64,000 nt of DNA from Thioalkalivibrio sp. ALMg11 (GCF_000377905.1 NZ_KB898871.1:221001-285000), one strand, 5' to 3'; shown: positions 53,427 to 63,210, numbered from the stretch's first letter. Numbers and translations: made by a program. The notes: a model not told the origin generated them from the sequence alone.

Positions 53427-54058
53427 TGAAGCGTCGTGAATTCATGGGCGCGCTGGGCGGTGCCGGGCTACTGTTGGCCACGGGCTCCAGCCTCGCCGCC
53501 GAATACCGCGAGGGCCAGCATTACCAGGCCATCCAGCCGCCGCTCGATACCGGCCTGGAAGAAGGCAAGATCCAGGTGGTCGAGATCTTCTGGTACGGCT
53601 GTCCGCACTGCTACGCCTTCGAGCCCAAGGTCCAGGCATGGAAGCCTGGCCTGGCCGACGACGTGCAGTTCGAATACCTCCCGGCGCCGATGAACGACGT
53701 CTGGGCGCTGCACGCCCGGGTGTACTACACCGCCGAGAAGCTGGGCGTGCTGGACGACGTCCATCAGGCGTTCTACGACGCGATCCACGACCAGGGCCGC
53801 CAGTTGCGCTCCGAGAGCGCGATCCTGCGCTTTATCAACCAGCGCGGGCTGGACGCCGACGAGTTCCGCGAAACCATGCGCTCCGAGGCGATTCGCCGAC
53901 GGATCGTCGAGGCCACCGAGACGGTGCAGGACTACGGCGTGAGTGGCGTGCCTACCCTGGTCATCAATGGCGAGGCCATCGTCTCCGCCAGCATGGCCGG
54001 CGGGCACGACGAAATGCTGGAGGTTGCCGACTACCTGATCGAACGTGCCCGCGGCTAA
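53426..54058 (+). CDS. Thiol:disulfide interchange protein DsbA
   Basis: The 210-residue thioredoxin-fold product has the DsbA active site CPHC (EIFWYGCPHCYAFEP) and the cis-proline segment GVSGVPTLVING. DsbA oxidises periplasmic thiols, including cysteines of apocytochromes. The signal begins MKRREFMGALGGAG, which looks like a weak twin-arginine signal rather than the usual SRP-type one. Translational coupling to ccsA by TAATG supports a role in cytochrome c maturation. Confidence 0.9.
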   Translation: MKRREFMGALGGAGLLLATGSSLAAEYREGQHYQAIQPPLDTGLEEGKIQVVEIFWYGCPHCYAFEPKVQAWKPGLADDVQFEYLPAPMNDVWALHARVYYTAEKLGVLDDVHQAFYDAIHDQGRQLRSESAILRFINQRGLDADEFRETMRSEAIRRRIVEATETVQDYGVSGVPTLVINGEAIVSASMAGGHDEMLEVADYLIERARG

Positions 54059-54085
54059 CGCGGGCCCAGTCCGGCGGGTTCGGCC

Positions 54086-55726
54086 ATGAGCGATCCGACC
54101 ACCGCCCAGCGTCTGGTCGAGTGCCTCGAGCAAGAGGGCGTTGAACGCATCTTCGGCCTCCCCGGCGAGGAGAACATGGCAGTTCTCGACGCCCTGGCCG
54201 ATTCCCCCATCGAGTTCGTCACCACGCGCCACGAGCAGGGCGCGGCCTTCATGGCCGACGTCCACGGCCGGCTGTCCGGCAAGGCGGGCGTTTGTCTGGC
54301 GACCCTGGGGCCCGGTGCCACCAACCTGATCACCGGCGTCGCCGACGCCAACATGGATCACGCCCCCCTGGTCGCGATTGCCGGCCAGGCCAGCACCCAT
54401 CGGCTGCACAAGGAATCGCACCAGGTCCTCGACCTCAAGGGCCTGTTCCAGCCGATCACCAAGTACAGCTCACAGGTGCTGGAGCCCGAGATCCTGCCCG
54501 AGGTGATCCGCAAGGCCTTCAAGTGGGCCGAAGGCGGCAAGCCCGGTGCCAGCTTCATCGAGCTGCCGGAGAACATCGCCGCTCTGCCGTGCCCGAATCC
54601 GCCCCTGCCGGTGCATGCCGGCCCGGCCGCCGTGCCGGCCGAAGCCTCCCTGGAGGCGGCTGCGCGCCTGCTGAACGAGGCCCGGCACCCGCTGATCCTG
54701 GCCGGGAACGGCGTGATCCGTTCCGGCGCCAGCGGCGCCCTGGCCATGCTCGCCAGCGCCCTGAACATTCCGGTCGCCAACACCTTCATGGCCAAGGGCG
54801 TACTGCCGTTCCGCCATCCACTGGCACTGGGTTCGGTCGGCCTGCAAAGCCAGGACTTCGTGAACTTCGGCTTCCACAAGGCCGATGTGATCGTCTGCAT
54901 CGGCTACGACCTGGTCGAATACCCGCCCAGCTTCTGGCACCCTGATGGCGACCGCACGCTGATCCATATCGACTCTGCGCCGGCCGAGATCGACGGTCAC
55001 TACAATGTGACCGCCGAGGTCCTGGGCGATCTTACGACCTGCCTGCACCGCCTGGCGGAACAGGTCAGTCCGCGCGACGAGACGATCCTGCGCCCGCTAC
55101 GTCAGCGCCTGATCGACGACATGAACGAGCACCGCGACGACACCCAGGTGCCGCTCAAGCCGCAAAAGCTGATCTGGGACCTGCGCACCGCCGCCGACCT
55201 CGACGCGATCATGATCACCGATGTGGGTGCGCACAAGCTCTGGATGGCGCGTATGTTCCGCTGCGAGCTGCCCAACACCTGCCTGATCTCCAATGGCTTT
55301 GCCAGCATGGGGATCGCGCTCCCGGGCGCCATTGCCGCCGCAAAGCTCCATCCCGAACGCCAGGTGGTCGCGGTCACCGGCGATGCCGGCTTCCTGATGA
55401 ACGTGCAGGAACTGGAAACCGCCGTGCGCCTGGGCCTCAACTTCGTCGTCCTGATCTGGAACGACAACGCCTACGGCCTGATCGAGTGGAAGCAGGTACG
55501 CGAATATGGCCGCAAGGCCTTCGTCGAGTTCGGCAATCCGGACTTCGTGCAGCTGGCGCAGTCGTTCGGGGCGCACGGCGTGCGCATCGAACCCGGCGAC
55601 AGCCTGGAGATGGCGCTGCGCGAGGCCCTGGTAACACCCGGCGTAACAATCATCGACTGCCCGGTCGACTACAGCGAGAACATGAAGCTGACGGAACGTT
55701 TGGGCGAGCTGGTTTGTCCATTCTGA
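54086..55726 (+). CDS. Acetolactate synthase large-subunit-like ThDP enzyme
   Basis: The 546-residue product has the three ThDP-enzyme domains: PYR domain with FGLPGEENMAVLDAL and the catalytic Glu in TRHEQGAAFMAD, a middle domain, and the PP domain with the ThDP motif GDAGFLMNVQELE continuing to WNDNAYGLI. No regulatory subunit gene (ilvH) lies next to it, so it resembles single-subunit or catabolic forms (AlsS-like) rather than IlvB. Acetolactate from pyruvate is the likely product; related ThDP enzymes cannot be excluded. It starts 28 bases after dsbA. Confidence 0.82.
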   Translation: MSDPTTAQRLVECLEQEGVERIFGLPGEENMAVLDALADSPIEFVTTRHEQGAAFMADVHGRLSGKAGVCLATLGPGATNLITGVADANMDHAPLVAIAGQASTHRLHKESHQVLDLKGLFQPITKYSSQVLEPEILPEVIRKAFKWAEGGKPGASFIELPENIAALPCPNPPLPVHAGPAAVPAEASLEAAARLLNEARHPLILAGNGVIRSGASGALAMLASALNIPVANTFMAKGVLPFRHPLALGSVGLQSQDFVNFGFHKADVIVCIGYDLVEYPPSFWHPDGDRTLIHIDSAPAEIDGHYNVTAEVLGDLTTCLHRLAEQVSPRDETILRPLRQRLIDDMNEHRDDTQVPLKPQKLIWDLRTAADLDAIMITDVGAHKLWMARMFRCELPNTCLISNGFASMGIALPGAIAAAKLHPERQVVAVTGDAGFLMNVQELETAVRLGLNFVVLIWNDNAYGLIEWKQVREYGRKAFVEFGNPDFVQLAQSFGAHGVRIEPGDSLEMALREALVTPGVTIIDCPVDYSENMKLTERLGELVCPF

Positions 55727-55763
55727 CAACGCGGACTTCCCCGCCAGCAGGAGACGACCCGCG

Positions 55764-56645
55764 ATGACCTCAATCGCGAACGGCCACGATCGTGCCGTGC
55801 GCACCGGGCCCGAGGACGTGGAGCAACCGGAAGCCCCCACCCCGGCAAGGCTGTCGTATCAACGTGAGCCCGACAGCCAGCGCCTGCGTCTTTTGAGCTT
55901 CAACGCCCAGGTCGGCATCCATTCCTCCCGGCTGCATCACTACCTGACCAACAGCTGGAAACACGTGCTCCCCTATGGCGGGCGCATGGACAACCTTGAT
56001 CGGGTGGCGCGCTTCATCTCCGAGTTCGACATCGTCGGCGTGCAGGAGCTGGACGGGGGCAGCCTGCGCAGCAACTTCGTCGATCTTGCGTCCTATCTTT
56101 CCGAACGGGCGCATTTCCCGTACACCTATAACCGCATTAACCGCGATCTAGGCCAGTTCGCCAAGCACTCCATCGCCCTGTTCTCGCGCCTGGAGCCCGA
56201 CCGGGTCGAGATGCACCGCCTGCCCGGCGCACTGCCCGGGCGCGGCGCCATCGAGGCGCGTTACGCGATGGGCGACGGCGAAGAGCTGGTGCTGTTCTTG
56301 CTGCACCTGGCGCTGGGTAAGCGGACCCGGAAATCGCAACTGGCCTACGTGGCCGAGCGCATCCACGACCTGCCACATGCCATCGTGATGGGCGACCTCA
56401 ACTGCCAGCAGGACAGCGAAGAACTGCGGCAGCTGGTCGCGCGCACCGGATTGATGGAGCCCATGGCCTGCCCCGCGACCTATCCCGCCTGGGACCCACG
56501 CCTGGTCTTTGACCACATCCTGCTGACCCCCAACCTGCACGTGAGCGACGTGCGCGTCTACAACGTGGCGCTCTCCGACCACCTGCCGGTCGGGATCGAA
56601 ATCGAACTGCCGCAGCGCCAGGCCCTGCACGATCCGCAGCACTGA
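55764..56645 (+). CDS. Endonuclease/exonuclease/phosphatase (EEP) family protein
   Basis: The 293-residue product has the EEP fold motifs: LLSFNAQVG (Asn), VGVQELDGG (metal-binding Glu), the MGDLNCQ motif and a final SDHLPVGIEI with the catalytic Asp-His pair. An N-terminal extension of about 40 residues is not conserved. Such proteins hydrolyse phosphodiester bonds in nucleic acids, lipids or small molecules; the substrate is not visible here. No signal peptide. It follows the acetolactate-synthase-like gene by 38 bases. Confidence 0.83.
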   Translation: MTSIANGHDRAVRTGPEDVEQPEAPTPARLSYQREPDSQRLRLLSFNAQVGIHSSRLHHYLTNSWKHVLPYGGRMDNLDRVARFISEFDIVGVQELDGGSLRSNFVDLASYLSERAHFPYTYNRINRDLGQFAKHSIALFSRLEPDRVEMHRLPGALPGRGAIEARYAMGDGEELVLFLLHLALGKRTRKSQLAYVAERIHDLPHAIVMGDLNCQQDSEELRQLVARTGLMEPMACPATYPAWDPRLVFDHILLTPNLHVSDVRVYNVALSDHLPVGIEIELPQRQALHDPQH

Positions 56646-56735
56646 CCCCTGGGGAACGCTGATTACTGGCCGCAGGCGGTAGCATCCGCGGCGGTTCCAC
56701 GGTTAAATAGTCCCACTTTCCTTATGGGCCCCCCA

Positions 56736-58022
56736 ATGTCCGACAGCGATCTGCGCAAGACCATTATCGAGCTCGAGCGCTCGCTGGACCGGGAGCGAGC
56801 CCTGCAAGACGCGATCCGTCGGGTGGCCCTCAGGGCGCTCGCGGTGGTCTCCGCGAAGGTGCCGGCGCTGGAAGGCGCCGTGCGCGACCTGACCCGCGCC
56901 ATCGAATCCGACCCCGGCGACACCGCCTGGCTGGATCGCCTGAGCGGCCAGCTGGCCGACGCCGTGCGATCCAGCGATCAGCGGGAGGACCTGGCCGACG
57001 GTATCCTCGCGGTCGTCCAGCGTGGCCTGCACGGCTTCGAATTCCTCGACCCCGAGCTGGAGGCCCTCACCCGGGCCGCCGATCGCCGCGACAAGGCAGA
57101 GATCGAGCGCACCCTCGCACGCCTGTTCTCGGTGATGCACGACAAGTGCGAGCAGGCGATGACCGAGCGCGAGGAACTCACCGAGGTGGTCGGCGAGATC
57201 TGGCACCGTCTGGGAGACGTGGATACCGCCCTGTCCGAAGACGAGGCGCGCGGCCAGCGCGCCCGCGAATCGGTCTCCGATCTGCACGCGGGGATCTCCG
57301 GGGACGTCGAACACATCAAGGGCCGGGTGGTCGACGTCGAGGACCTCGCCACACTGCGCACCGAGGTGACCCGCGGTCTCGACCGCATGGTGGAGCGCGT
57401 CACCACGTTTCGGGACGAGCAGGAAGACGAACTGCAGGTGGCGCTGGAGCGTAACCGCGTCCTGCGCTCCAAGGGCCGCAGCCTGGAGGGTCAGGTGCAA
57501 GCGCTACGCGACCGTCTGGAGCAGGCCCGCGCCGAAGCCACTCGCGACAGCCTGACCGGACTGCCCAATCGAATGGCCTTCGAACAGCGGCTGGAACAGC
57601 TCCCCGCGGAACTCGAGAAATCCGGTGGGGCCTCACTGCTGGTCTGGGACATCGACCACTTCAAGACCATCAATGACGAGTACGGCCACACCGCCGGCGA
57701 CAAGGTCCTGCGAGCGGTCGCGGAGATCCTGGCCGAGGGCGTCCGGGAGCCGGATTTCGTCGCGCGCTATGGCGGGGAGGAATTCGTGATGATCATCCAT
57801 CGCGAACCCAACGCCGCATACAGCCAGGCCAATACCATCCGCGACGCCGTGGACCGCCTGATCGTGCGCTCCGGCAAGACGCGCCTGAAGGTCACCATCT
57901 CCGCCGGGCTGGCCGAAATCGACCCCGCCGCCGCCCCGGAGGCGATATTCGACGCCGCCGACCACGCGCTGCTGCAGGCGAAAAAGCGAGGCCGTGACCG
58001 CATCGAGCGGGCCGGCGACTGA
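56736..58022 (+). CDS. GGDEF diguanylate cyclase
   Basis: The 428-residue cytoplasmic protein makes cyclic di-GMP. A mainly helical N-terminal region (about residues 1-250, several acidic coiled-coil segments) precedes the GGDEF domain, which begins DSLTGLPNRMAFEQRL. The active site is RYGGEEF, and an RxxD inhibitory site (REPD) lies five residues before it, so product inhibition is likely. The ATG at 56736 (MSDSDLRK) is preferred over ATG 56724. The N-terminal domain may sense a signal; none is recognisable. Confidence 0.9.
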   Translation: MSDSDLRKTIIELERSLDRERALQDAIRRVALRALAVVSAKVPALEGAVRDLTRAIESDPGDTAWLDRLSGQLADAVRSSDQREDLADGILAVVQRGLHGFEFLDPELEALTRAADRRDKAEIERTLARLFSVMHDKCEQAMTEREELTEVVGEIWHRLGDVDTALSEDEARGQRARESVSDLHAGISGDVEHIKGRVVDVEDLATLRTEVTRGLDRMVERVTTFRDEQEDELQVALERNRVLRSKGRSLEGQVQALRDRLEQARAEATRDSLTGLPNRMAFEQRLEQLPAELEKSGGASLLVWDIDHFKTINDEYGHTAGDKVLRAVAEILAEGVREPDFVARYGGEEFVMIIHREPNAAYSQANTIRDAVDRLIVRSGKTRLKVTISAGLAEIDPAAAPEAIFDAADHALLQAKKRGRDRIERAGD

Positions 58023-58041
58023 TCCACTGCCGAGGGAACCC

Positions 58042-58926
58042 ATGAACGGCACGCCCCAACCCCACCTGATCTTCGGCGAAGTCCTGTTCGATTGCTTCCC
58101 CGACGGCACACGCGTCCTTGGCGGCGCACCCTTCAACGTCGCCTGGAATCTACGCCAGCTAGGCGAGGCCGCCTGTTTCGTGGGTGGCGTGGGGAACGAC
58201 GCGGACGGCCGCAGCATCCGCGAACGCATGGACCGCATCGGGATGGACACCCGCGGGCTGTACCAACATCCCGCGGCCCCCACCGGGCAGGTCCGCATCG
58301 CCCTGAAAGACGGCGAACCGACCTACACCATCGTCCCCGACCAGGCCTATGACGCCGTACCGGCGGAATGGGCGGACCAGCTGCCGGACACCGCCGGCCT
58401 CCTCTATCACGGCACGCTCGCCCTGCGCGCCGACAACCGCGAGCTACTGGAACGGCTGCAGGCCCGCGCACAACATCGTTTCGTCGACGTGAACCTGCGC
58501 GCACCGTGGTACCAGCCAGACGACGTCCTCGCGCTGATGCGCGGCGCCGACGTGGTCAAGCTGAACACCGACGAGGCGGCCACGCTGGCCCCGGACGTTG
58601 CCGCACCGGAGCGCCCGGCGGCGCTCCTGGAGCGCGCCGCGATCCGCTCCGCCCTGATCATCACCCACGGCGCCGACGGCGCTGCCATCCACACCACCGA
58701 TGGCCAGCACTGGCAGGCCCCGGCCCCAACCGTCGACGGCTTCCGTGATGCCGTGGGCGCCGGCGACGCCTTCGCCAGCGTCGCCATCATCGGCCTACAA
58801 AACGACTGGCCCTGGACGACGACCCTGGACCGCGCCCTCCAGTTCGCCGCCGCCGTCTGCACCCTGCAGGGAGCCACCAGCGAAGATCCCGACTTCTACC
58901 ACCGCGCCCGCACCACCTGGAGCTAA
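58042..58926 (+). CDS. PfkB family carbohydrate kinase (fructokinase-like)
   Basis: The 294-residue product is a ribokinase-fold sugar kinase with the N-terminal GGAPFNVAWNLRQLG motif and the C-terminal anion-hole and base motif RDAVGAGDAFAS. The short form and FGEVLFDCFPDG start resemble bacterial fructokinases, for example those working with sucrose synthase or sucrose osmolyte pathways in halophiles; the true substrate is open. It starts 20 bases after the diguanylate cyclase, so the two may be co-transcribed. Confidence 0.85.
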   Translation: MNGTPQPHLIFGEVLFDCFPDGTRVLGGAPFNVAWNLRQLGEAACFVGGVGNDADGRSIRERMDRIGMDTRGLYQHPAAPTGQVRIALKDGEPTYTIVPDQAYDAVPAEWADQLPDTAGLLYHGTLALRADNRELLERLQARAQHRFVDVNLRAPWYQPDDVLALMRGADVVKLNTDEAATLAPDVAAPERPAALLERAAIRSALIITHGADGAAIHTTDGQHWQAPAPTVDGFRDAVGAGDAFASVAIIGLQNDWPWTTTLDRALQFAAAVCTLQGATSEDPDFYHRARTTWS

Positions 58927-59203
58927 TCGCTCCCTCGCACAAACAATGCCCCGCGCACAAAAACCCGGCGGCAATCTGACTCCAGAAAGGGGCTCAGCCC
59001 ATCCTCGCGACAATGGGCAGCGATGAGAGCCAAGCCGAGCATGTACCGCTTGGGGGCACTACAACGCCGCGACTAACCCAATGGGACGCTGATCGATTTG
59101 CAGCTCGCCCATACAACGCGGTGACAGATCATTAACCGTGCCCGGTCAGTGCGCAGACCGACTCAAACATGGACGTCTACATCATGCGATGCCGCCCTAT
59201 CGC
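58927..59203. other. Gene-free stretch
   Basis: No credible ORF or RNA. At 59083-59100 is GGGACGCTGATCGATTTG, a partial match to the arm of the adjacent inverted-repeat element (GGGAGACGCTGATTGAATCG), possibly a remnant. Confidence 0.5.
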
Positions 59204-59491
59204 CTAGGGAGACGCTGATTGAATCGCGCGCTCGCGCTCGAGTCGCTTTTGCGTGCGAACAAGGCGCGGTGACTGCCGTGCAGTCATTCTGCACAAGGGA
59301 GCCGCAACGCCGTGCGCGCGCAAAAGCGGCCGAGCCCGCTCTTTCAATCACTTGTCGGGTTGGTGCCCCCTGTTCCCCGATCCTTCGTTGCGCCGCTTGC
59401 GGGTAGAACCACTACCCGCTGCACGACGCGCCTTGTCTCGGAAAACAGGGGGCACCAACGCGAGCGCGCGATTCAATCAGCGTCTCCCTAG
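59204..59491. repeat. 288-bp nested inverted-repeat element
   Basis: Perfect 33-bp terminal inverted repeats (59204-59236 and 59459-59491) starting CTAGGGAGACGCTGATTGAA enclose further palindromes. These are 59244-59253 / 59319-59328 (CGCTTTTGCG), a 16-bp perfect pair 59359-59374 / 59444-59459 (GTTGGTGCCCCCTGTT), and small hairpins 59278-59294 and 59399-59419. No ORF. The right terminus contains the hlyD stop codon. It looks like a MITE-like or REP-type mobile palindromic element; no transposase is in the window. Confidence 0.75.
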
Positions 59492-60924
59492 CGCTCCCCC
59501 AGGCTCTCGTTGGCGGCGCGCAGCAACGGCGCGAGGAAGTACTCGATGATCCGGCGGTAGCCAATCTTGATCTCGACCGTTGCCATCATGCCCGGCGCGA
59601 TGCGCACCGCCTCGCCGTGGACATCCACGGTGTCCTGCTCCAGGCGGACACGCACCACGAAGACAAGTCCCTGTTGTTCATCCTGCACCGCATCCTGCGA
59701 GACGTCCGTCACCACACCATCGATGGTTCCGTACTTGGTATAAGGGAACGTCTGCAGCTTGACCTCGGCCTCCTGGCCAGCCCGGACAAAGCCGATGTCC
59801 TTGTTGGGCAGGGTGGCCTCGACCTCCACTGCGCCATCCTCGGGGACCACGACCATTAACGGACGGGCCGGCTCCACGACACCGCCCACCGTGTGCACGG
59901 CCAGTTGCTCGACCGTGCCATCCACCGGGGCCCGCAGGCGGGTCAGCTCGTCCAGACGGCGCGCCTTGATCAGCTCCTGGCGCAGCGACTCGGCGTCCGC
60001 GCGCGCCCGGTGCAGGGTGTCCAGCGCCTCGCGACGACTCTCCGCGCGCAAGGCCTCACGTTGCTCCCGGACTTCGTGCAGCGCGGCTTCCGCCTCGGCC
60101 AGGCGCGCGCGCTGAGCGGTCAGTTGGTGCGTCGTCTCGATGTAGTTCTGTTCCAGCTCCAGTTGCTCGTGCGCCGCAGCCAACCCCTGGTCGGATAACT
60201 GGCGAAAATCCTCGCTGCGACGGCGGATGATGGGCAGGGTACTTTCCAGGCTAATCACCATCGCCCGGGTCGCCTCCAGCTCCTGCTGACGACGGGCCGT
60301 TTCCGCCTGGAGTTGCTGGATCCGTGCACGGTAGTGGTGGACATGCCCGACCAGCACGCGCTCCTCGAGCCGCCTTGCATCTTCCGGGACCGGGTAGCCG
60401 GTGTTGAGAAGCGGGATTCCTTCCTCCGCCTCCAGGACTTCGAGAAAGGCCTCCGACCGCGCGGCGGTGAGTCGCGCGGAACGATACTCAATTCCCAGGC
60501 GCTCCAGATCGGCCCCGGGCAGGGTCGGATCCAGCTCGACCAGGATCTCTCCCGCCTTCACGCGCTGACCGTCGCGCACATGGATGGCATGCACGCTGGC
60601 CGTCTCGGTAGCCTGGATCGTCTGGGTGCGCCCGTCCGGTACCACCCGGCCCTCGGCAACCGCCACGATGTCCATGCGCCCCAACGTCGCCCAGATCAGC
60701 GCGAGCACCGCCAGCAACAGGATGGCGCCGACGATCACCCGGGGCAGTGGATGCACAGGGGTCTCCTGGAGGGACAGGGCCGCGGGCATGAACTCGTGCT
60801 CATGTGGCTGGCGCCGCGGCGGATCCATTTCCCGCCGCCGCGCCCAGGCACGGGCGAATACCCGTCGATAGCGTCCTCCCAGGTCACCCCAGGCCTTGCG
60901 CAGAATGCCCATGCCGTCCCTCAC
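59488..60924 (-). CDS. Type I secretion membrane fusion protein (HlyD family)
   Basis: HlyD-type adaptors link the inner-membrane ABC exporter to TolC. The 478-residue product has a basic cytoplasmic N terminus, one membrane helix at about residues 63-83, a lipoyl-like domain (VVPDGRTQTIQATETASVHA), a long periplasmic coiled coil (about 150-300), and a beta-barrel tail (VKLQTFPYTKYGTIDG). It overlaps hlyB by four bases. Its stop codon TAG lies in the right arm of the 288-bp repeat, so the final codons may have been set by insertion of that element. Confidence 0.92.
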   Translation of the reverse strand: MRDGMGILRKAWGDLGGRYRRVFARAWARRREMDPPRRQPHEHEFMPAALSLQETPVHPLPRVIVGAILLLAVLALIWATLGRMDIVAVAEGRVVPDGRTQTIQATETASVHAIHVRDGQRVKAGEILVELDPTLPGADLERLGIEYRSARLTAARSEAFLEVLEAEEGIPLLNTGYPVPEDARRLEERVLVGHVHHYRARIQQLQAETARRQQELEATRAMVISLESTLPIIRRRSEDFRQLSDQGLAAAHEQLELEQNYIETTHQLTAQRARLAEAEAALHEVREQREALRAESRREALDTLHRARADAESLRQELIKARRLDELTRLRAPVDGTVEQLAVHTVGGVVEPARPLMVVVPEDGAVEVEATLPNKDIGFVRAGQEAEVKLQTFPYTKYGTIDGVVTDVSQDAVQDEQQGLVFVVRVRLEQDTVDVHGEAVRIAPGMMATVEIKIGYRRIIEYFLAPLLRAANESLGER

Positions 60925-63074
60925 TCCCGCTGCATGCGCAGCAGACCCGCATAAAAGCCTTCCTCGCGCCCCGCCAGTTCGTCATGGCTCCCGGACTCGA
61001 TGATCTGGCCGTGTTCCATGGCGATGATGCGATCGCTGCGGCGTACTGCGCTCAGGCGGTGGGCAATGATGATGACCGTGCGCCCGCGCGCAATGTGCTG
61101 CATGTTCTGCTGGATGATCCGCTCCGACTCGTAGTCCAGCGCGCTCGTGGCCTCGTCGAAGATCAGGATGCGAGGGTCGTTCATCAGCGCCCGGGCAATC
61201 GCGATGCGCTGGCGCTGCCCGCCGGAGAGGCTGGAGCCGTGCTCACCCACGGTCGTGTCGTATCCCTCGGGCGTTTCCAGGATGAAGTCATGCGCGCCTG
61301 CCTGGCGGGCGGCGGTCATCACCTGCTCCAGCGATGCGCCCGGACTAGCCAGGGCGATGTTCTCGCGGATCGAGCGATTGAAGAGCATGTTCTCCTGTTG
61401 CACCAGCCCGATCTGGCGGCGCAACGAGCTGATCTCGGCCACTGCCAGGTCGGTCCCGTCCACCAGCACGCGCCCGCGCTCGGGGACGTACATCCGCGCC
61501 ATCAACTTGGCCAATGTGCTCTTGCCCGAGCCGGAGCGGCCCACCACGCCCAGGACCTGGCCGGGCGGGATCTCCAGGCTGAGCCCGCGCAGCACCTCGG
61601 GGCCGTCGGGCCGGTAGCGGAAATGCACCTGATCGAACTCGATCCGTCCCTCCAGACGCGGCAGGTTGCTGCGGTTGGCGAACGAGGACTCGGTCGGCGC
61701 GTTGAGGATGTCGCCAAGACGCTGCATGGAGATCCCCACCTGCTGGAAGTCGGTCCACATATTGGCCAGCCGCATGATGGGTTGCGCCACGCGGGCCGCC
61801 AGCATGTTGAAGGCGATCAGCTGGCCGACGGTCAGGTCCCCCTCGATGACCAGCCGGGCCCCGAGCCACAGCGTACCCACCGTGACCAGCTTGCCCACCA
61901 GCGAGATCAACTCGCGGGCGATGGTCGACAGACGTGTGGTGTGCAGCCCGGCCGAGACATAGCCCGCCAGCTGCTCATCCCATTTCTTGGTCGTCTGCGG
62001 CTCCACCGCCATGGTCTTGAGGGTGTCGATGCCGTTGATGCTCTCGACCAGGAAGGCCTGGTTCTCGGCACCGCGGTTGAACTTCTCGTGCAGGCGCGCC
62101 CGCAGCGGTGGCGTGATGAGCACCGAGATCAGCACGTACAGCGGGAGCGAGGCGATCACAATTAGCGTCAGCCAGCCGCTATAGAGCAGCATCACGGCGA
62201 TGAAGACGACCGAAAACAACAGGTCCAGCACCAGCGTCAGCGCATTGCCGGTCAGGAACTCGCGGATGTTCTCGAGCTCGCGCACGCGCGCCACCGAGTC
62301 GCCGACCCGGCGCGACTCGAAATAGCCCATGGGCAGGTGGATCAGGTGGCGAAACAGGCTCGCCCCGAGCTCGACATCGATGCGGCTGGCGGTGTGCGCC
62401 AGGATATAACTGCGCAGCCCGGACAGCACCACCTCGAAGACCATCACCGCCAGCAGACCGATCGCCAGCACATCCAGCGTGGTCAGGCTGCGATGGACCA
62501 GAACCTTGTCCATCACCACCTGGAAGAACAGCGGCGTGACCAGGGCAAAGATCTGGAGGAAAAACGAGGCAAGCATCACCTCGCCCAGCAGCTTGCGATG
62601 CTTGACCAGCGCCGGGACGAACCAGGTGAAATCGAACTTGCCCAGTTCCGCCCTGAGCGAGGCACGGGAGGTGAGCAGGACCAGCTCGCCGGACCACAGC
62701 TCCTCTAGCGCCTCCCAGGACATCCGCTCCGCCTGGCCACGGCCAGGGTGCTGCACCAGCACGCCCTGCTCTCCGACGCGCGCCAGCACGAAGAAGCGCC
62801 CGTCGGTAGCCTGCGCGATCGCGGGCAAGGGCGTGTGCTCGAGCCGCGCCAGTTTCGTCCGGACGCGTTTGGCCTTGAGCCCCAAATGCCGCGCACCGTG
62901 CAGGATGCGATCGAAATCGAATGGCTGACCATCCGGCGCGAACTCGTGGCGCAACTGCGCCGGGTTGGCCGGCACGCCGTGATACTGCGCCAGCATCGCC
63001 AGCGCGGTCAGTCCCGTGTCGATAGCCCCGGTCTCGTCATTCGAGTCCGGGGTGGCCTTCCCTGGCGAATCCAT
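60921..63074 (-). CDS. Type I secretion ABC transporter (HlyB-like)
   Basis: The 717-residue product exports RTX proteins. It has an N-terminal C39-like domain without the catalytic Cys (DTGLTALAMLAQYHGV), as in HlyB, where it binds substrate instead of cleaving it. Six membrane helices follow (about 160-440), and then an ATPase domain with Walker A GRSGSGKST, signature LSGGQRQRIAIARAL and Walker B ILIFDEATSALD. It is very close to E. coli HlyB in pattern throughout (KFDFTWFVPALVKHRK, PLFFQVVMDKVLVHR). It lies between the RTX gene and hlyD. Confidence 0.94.
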   Translation of the reverse strand: MDSPGKATPDSNDETGAIDTGLTALAMLAQYHGVPANPAQLRHEFAPDGQPFDFDRILHGARHLGLKAKRVRTKLARLEHTPLPAIAQATDGRFFVLARVGEQGVLVQHPGRGQAERMSWEALEELWSGELVLLTSRASLRAELGKFDFTWFVPALVKHRKLLGEVMLASFFLQIFALVTPLFFQVVMDKVLVHRSLTTLDVLAIGLLAVMVFEVVLSGLRSYILAHTASRIDVELGASLFRHLIHLPMGYFESRRVGDSVARVRELENIREFLTGNALTLVLDLLFSVVFIAVMLLYSGWLTLIVIASLPLYVLISVLITPPLRARLHEKFNRGAENQAFLVESINGIDTLKTMAVEPQTTKKWDEQLAGYVSAGLHTTRLSTIARELISLVGKLVTVGTLWLGARLVIEGDLTVGQLIAFNMLAARVAQPIMRLANMWTDFQQVGISMQRLGDILNAPTESSFANRSNLPRLEGRIEFDQVHFRYRPDGPEVLRGLSLEIPPGQVLGVVGRSGSGKSTLAKLMARMYVPERGRVLVDGTDLAVAEISSLRRQIGLVQQENMLFNRSIRENIALASPGASLEQVMTAARQAGAHDFILETPEGYDTTVGEHGSSLSGGQRQRIAIARALMNDPRILIFDEATSALDYESERIIQQNMQHIARGRTVIIIAHRLSAVRRSDRIIAMEHGQIIESGSHDELAGREEGFYAGLLRMQRE

Positions 63075-63120
63075 GCTGCCTCGCTTGGTCCGTCACCGGC
63101 GTCCTTGCCGGGGACATGCA

Positions 63121-63151
63121 AAAACTGGCGGCCCGGTTGACCGGGCCGCCG
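63121..63151 (-). terminator. Intrinsic terminator after the RTX gene
   Basis: GGCGGCCCGG (63128-63137) pairs with 63142-63151 around TTGA; on the minus strand it is followed by TTTTT. It would reduce expression of hlyB relative to the RTX gene. Confidence 0.85.
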
Positions 63152-63210
63152 GAGTTGAACTGGAAAAGCGGGGCGGCCGCGAAGGACCGACCCCGCGGGT
63201 GGCTACCGGA

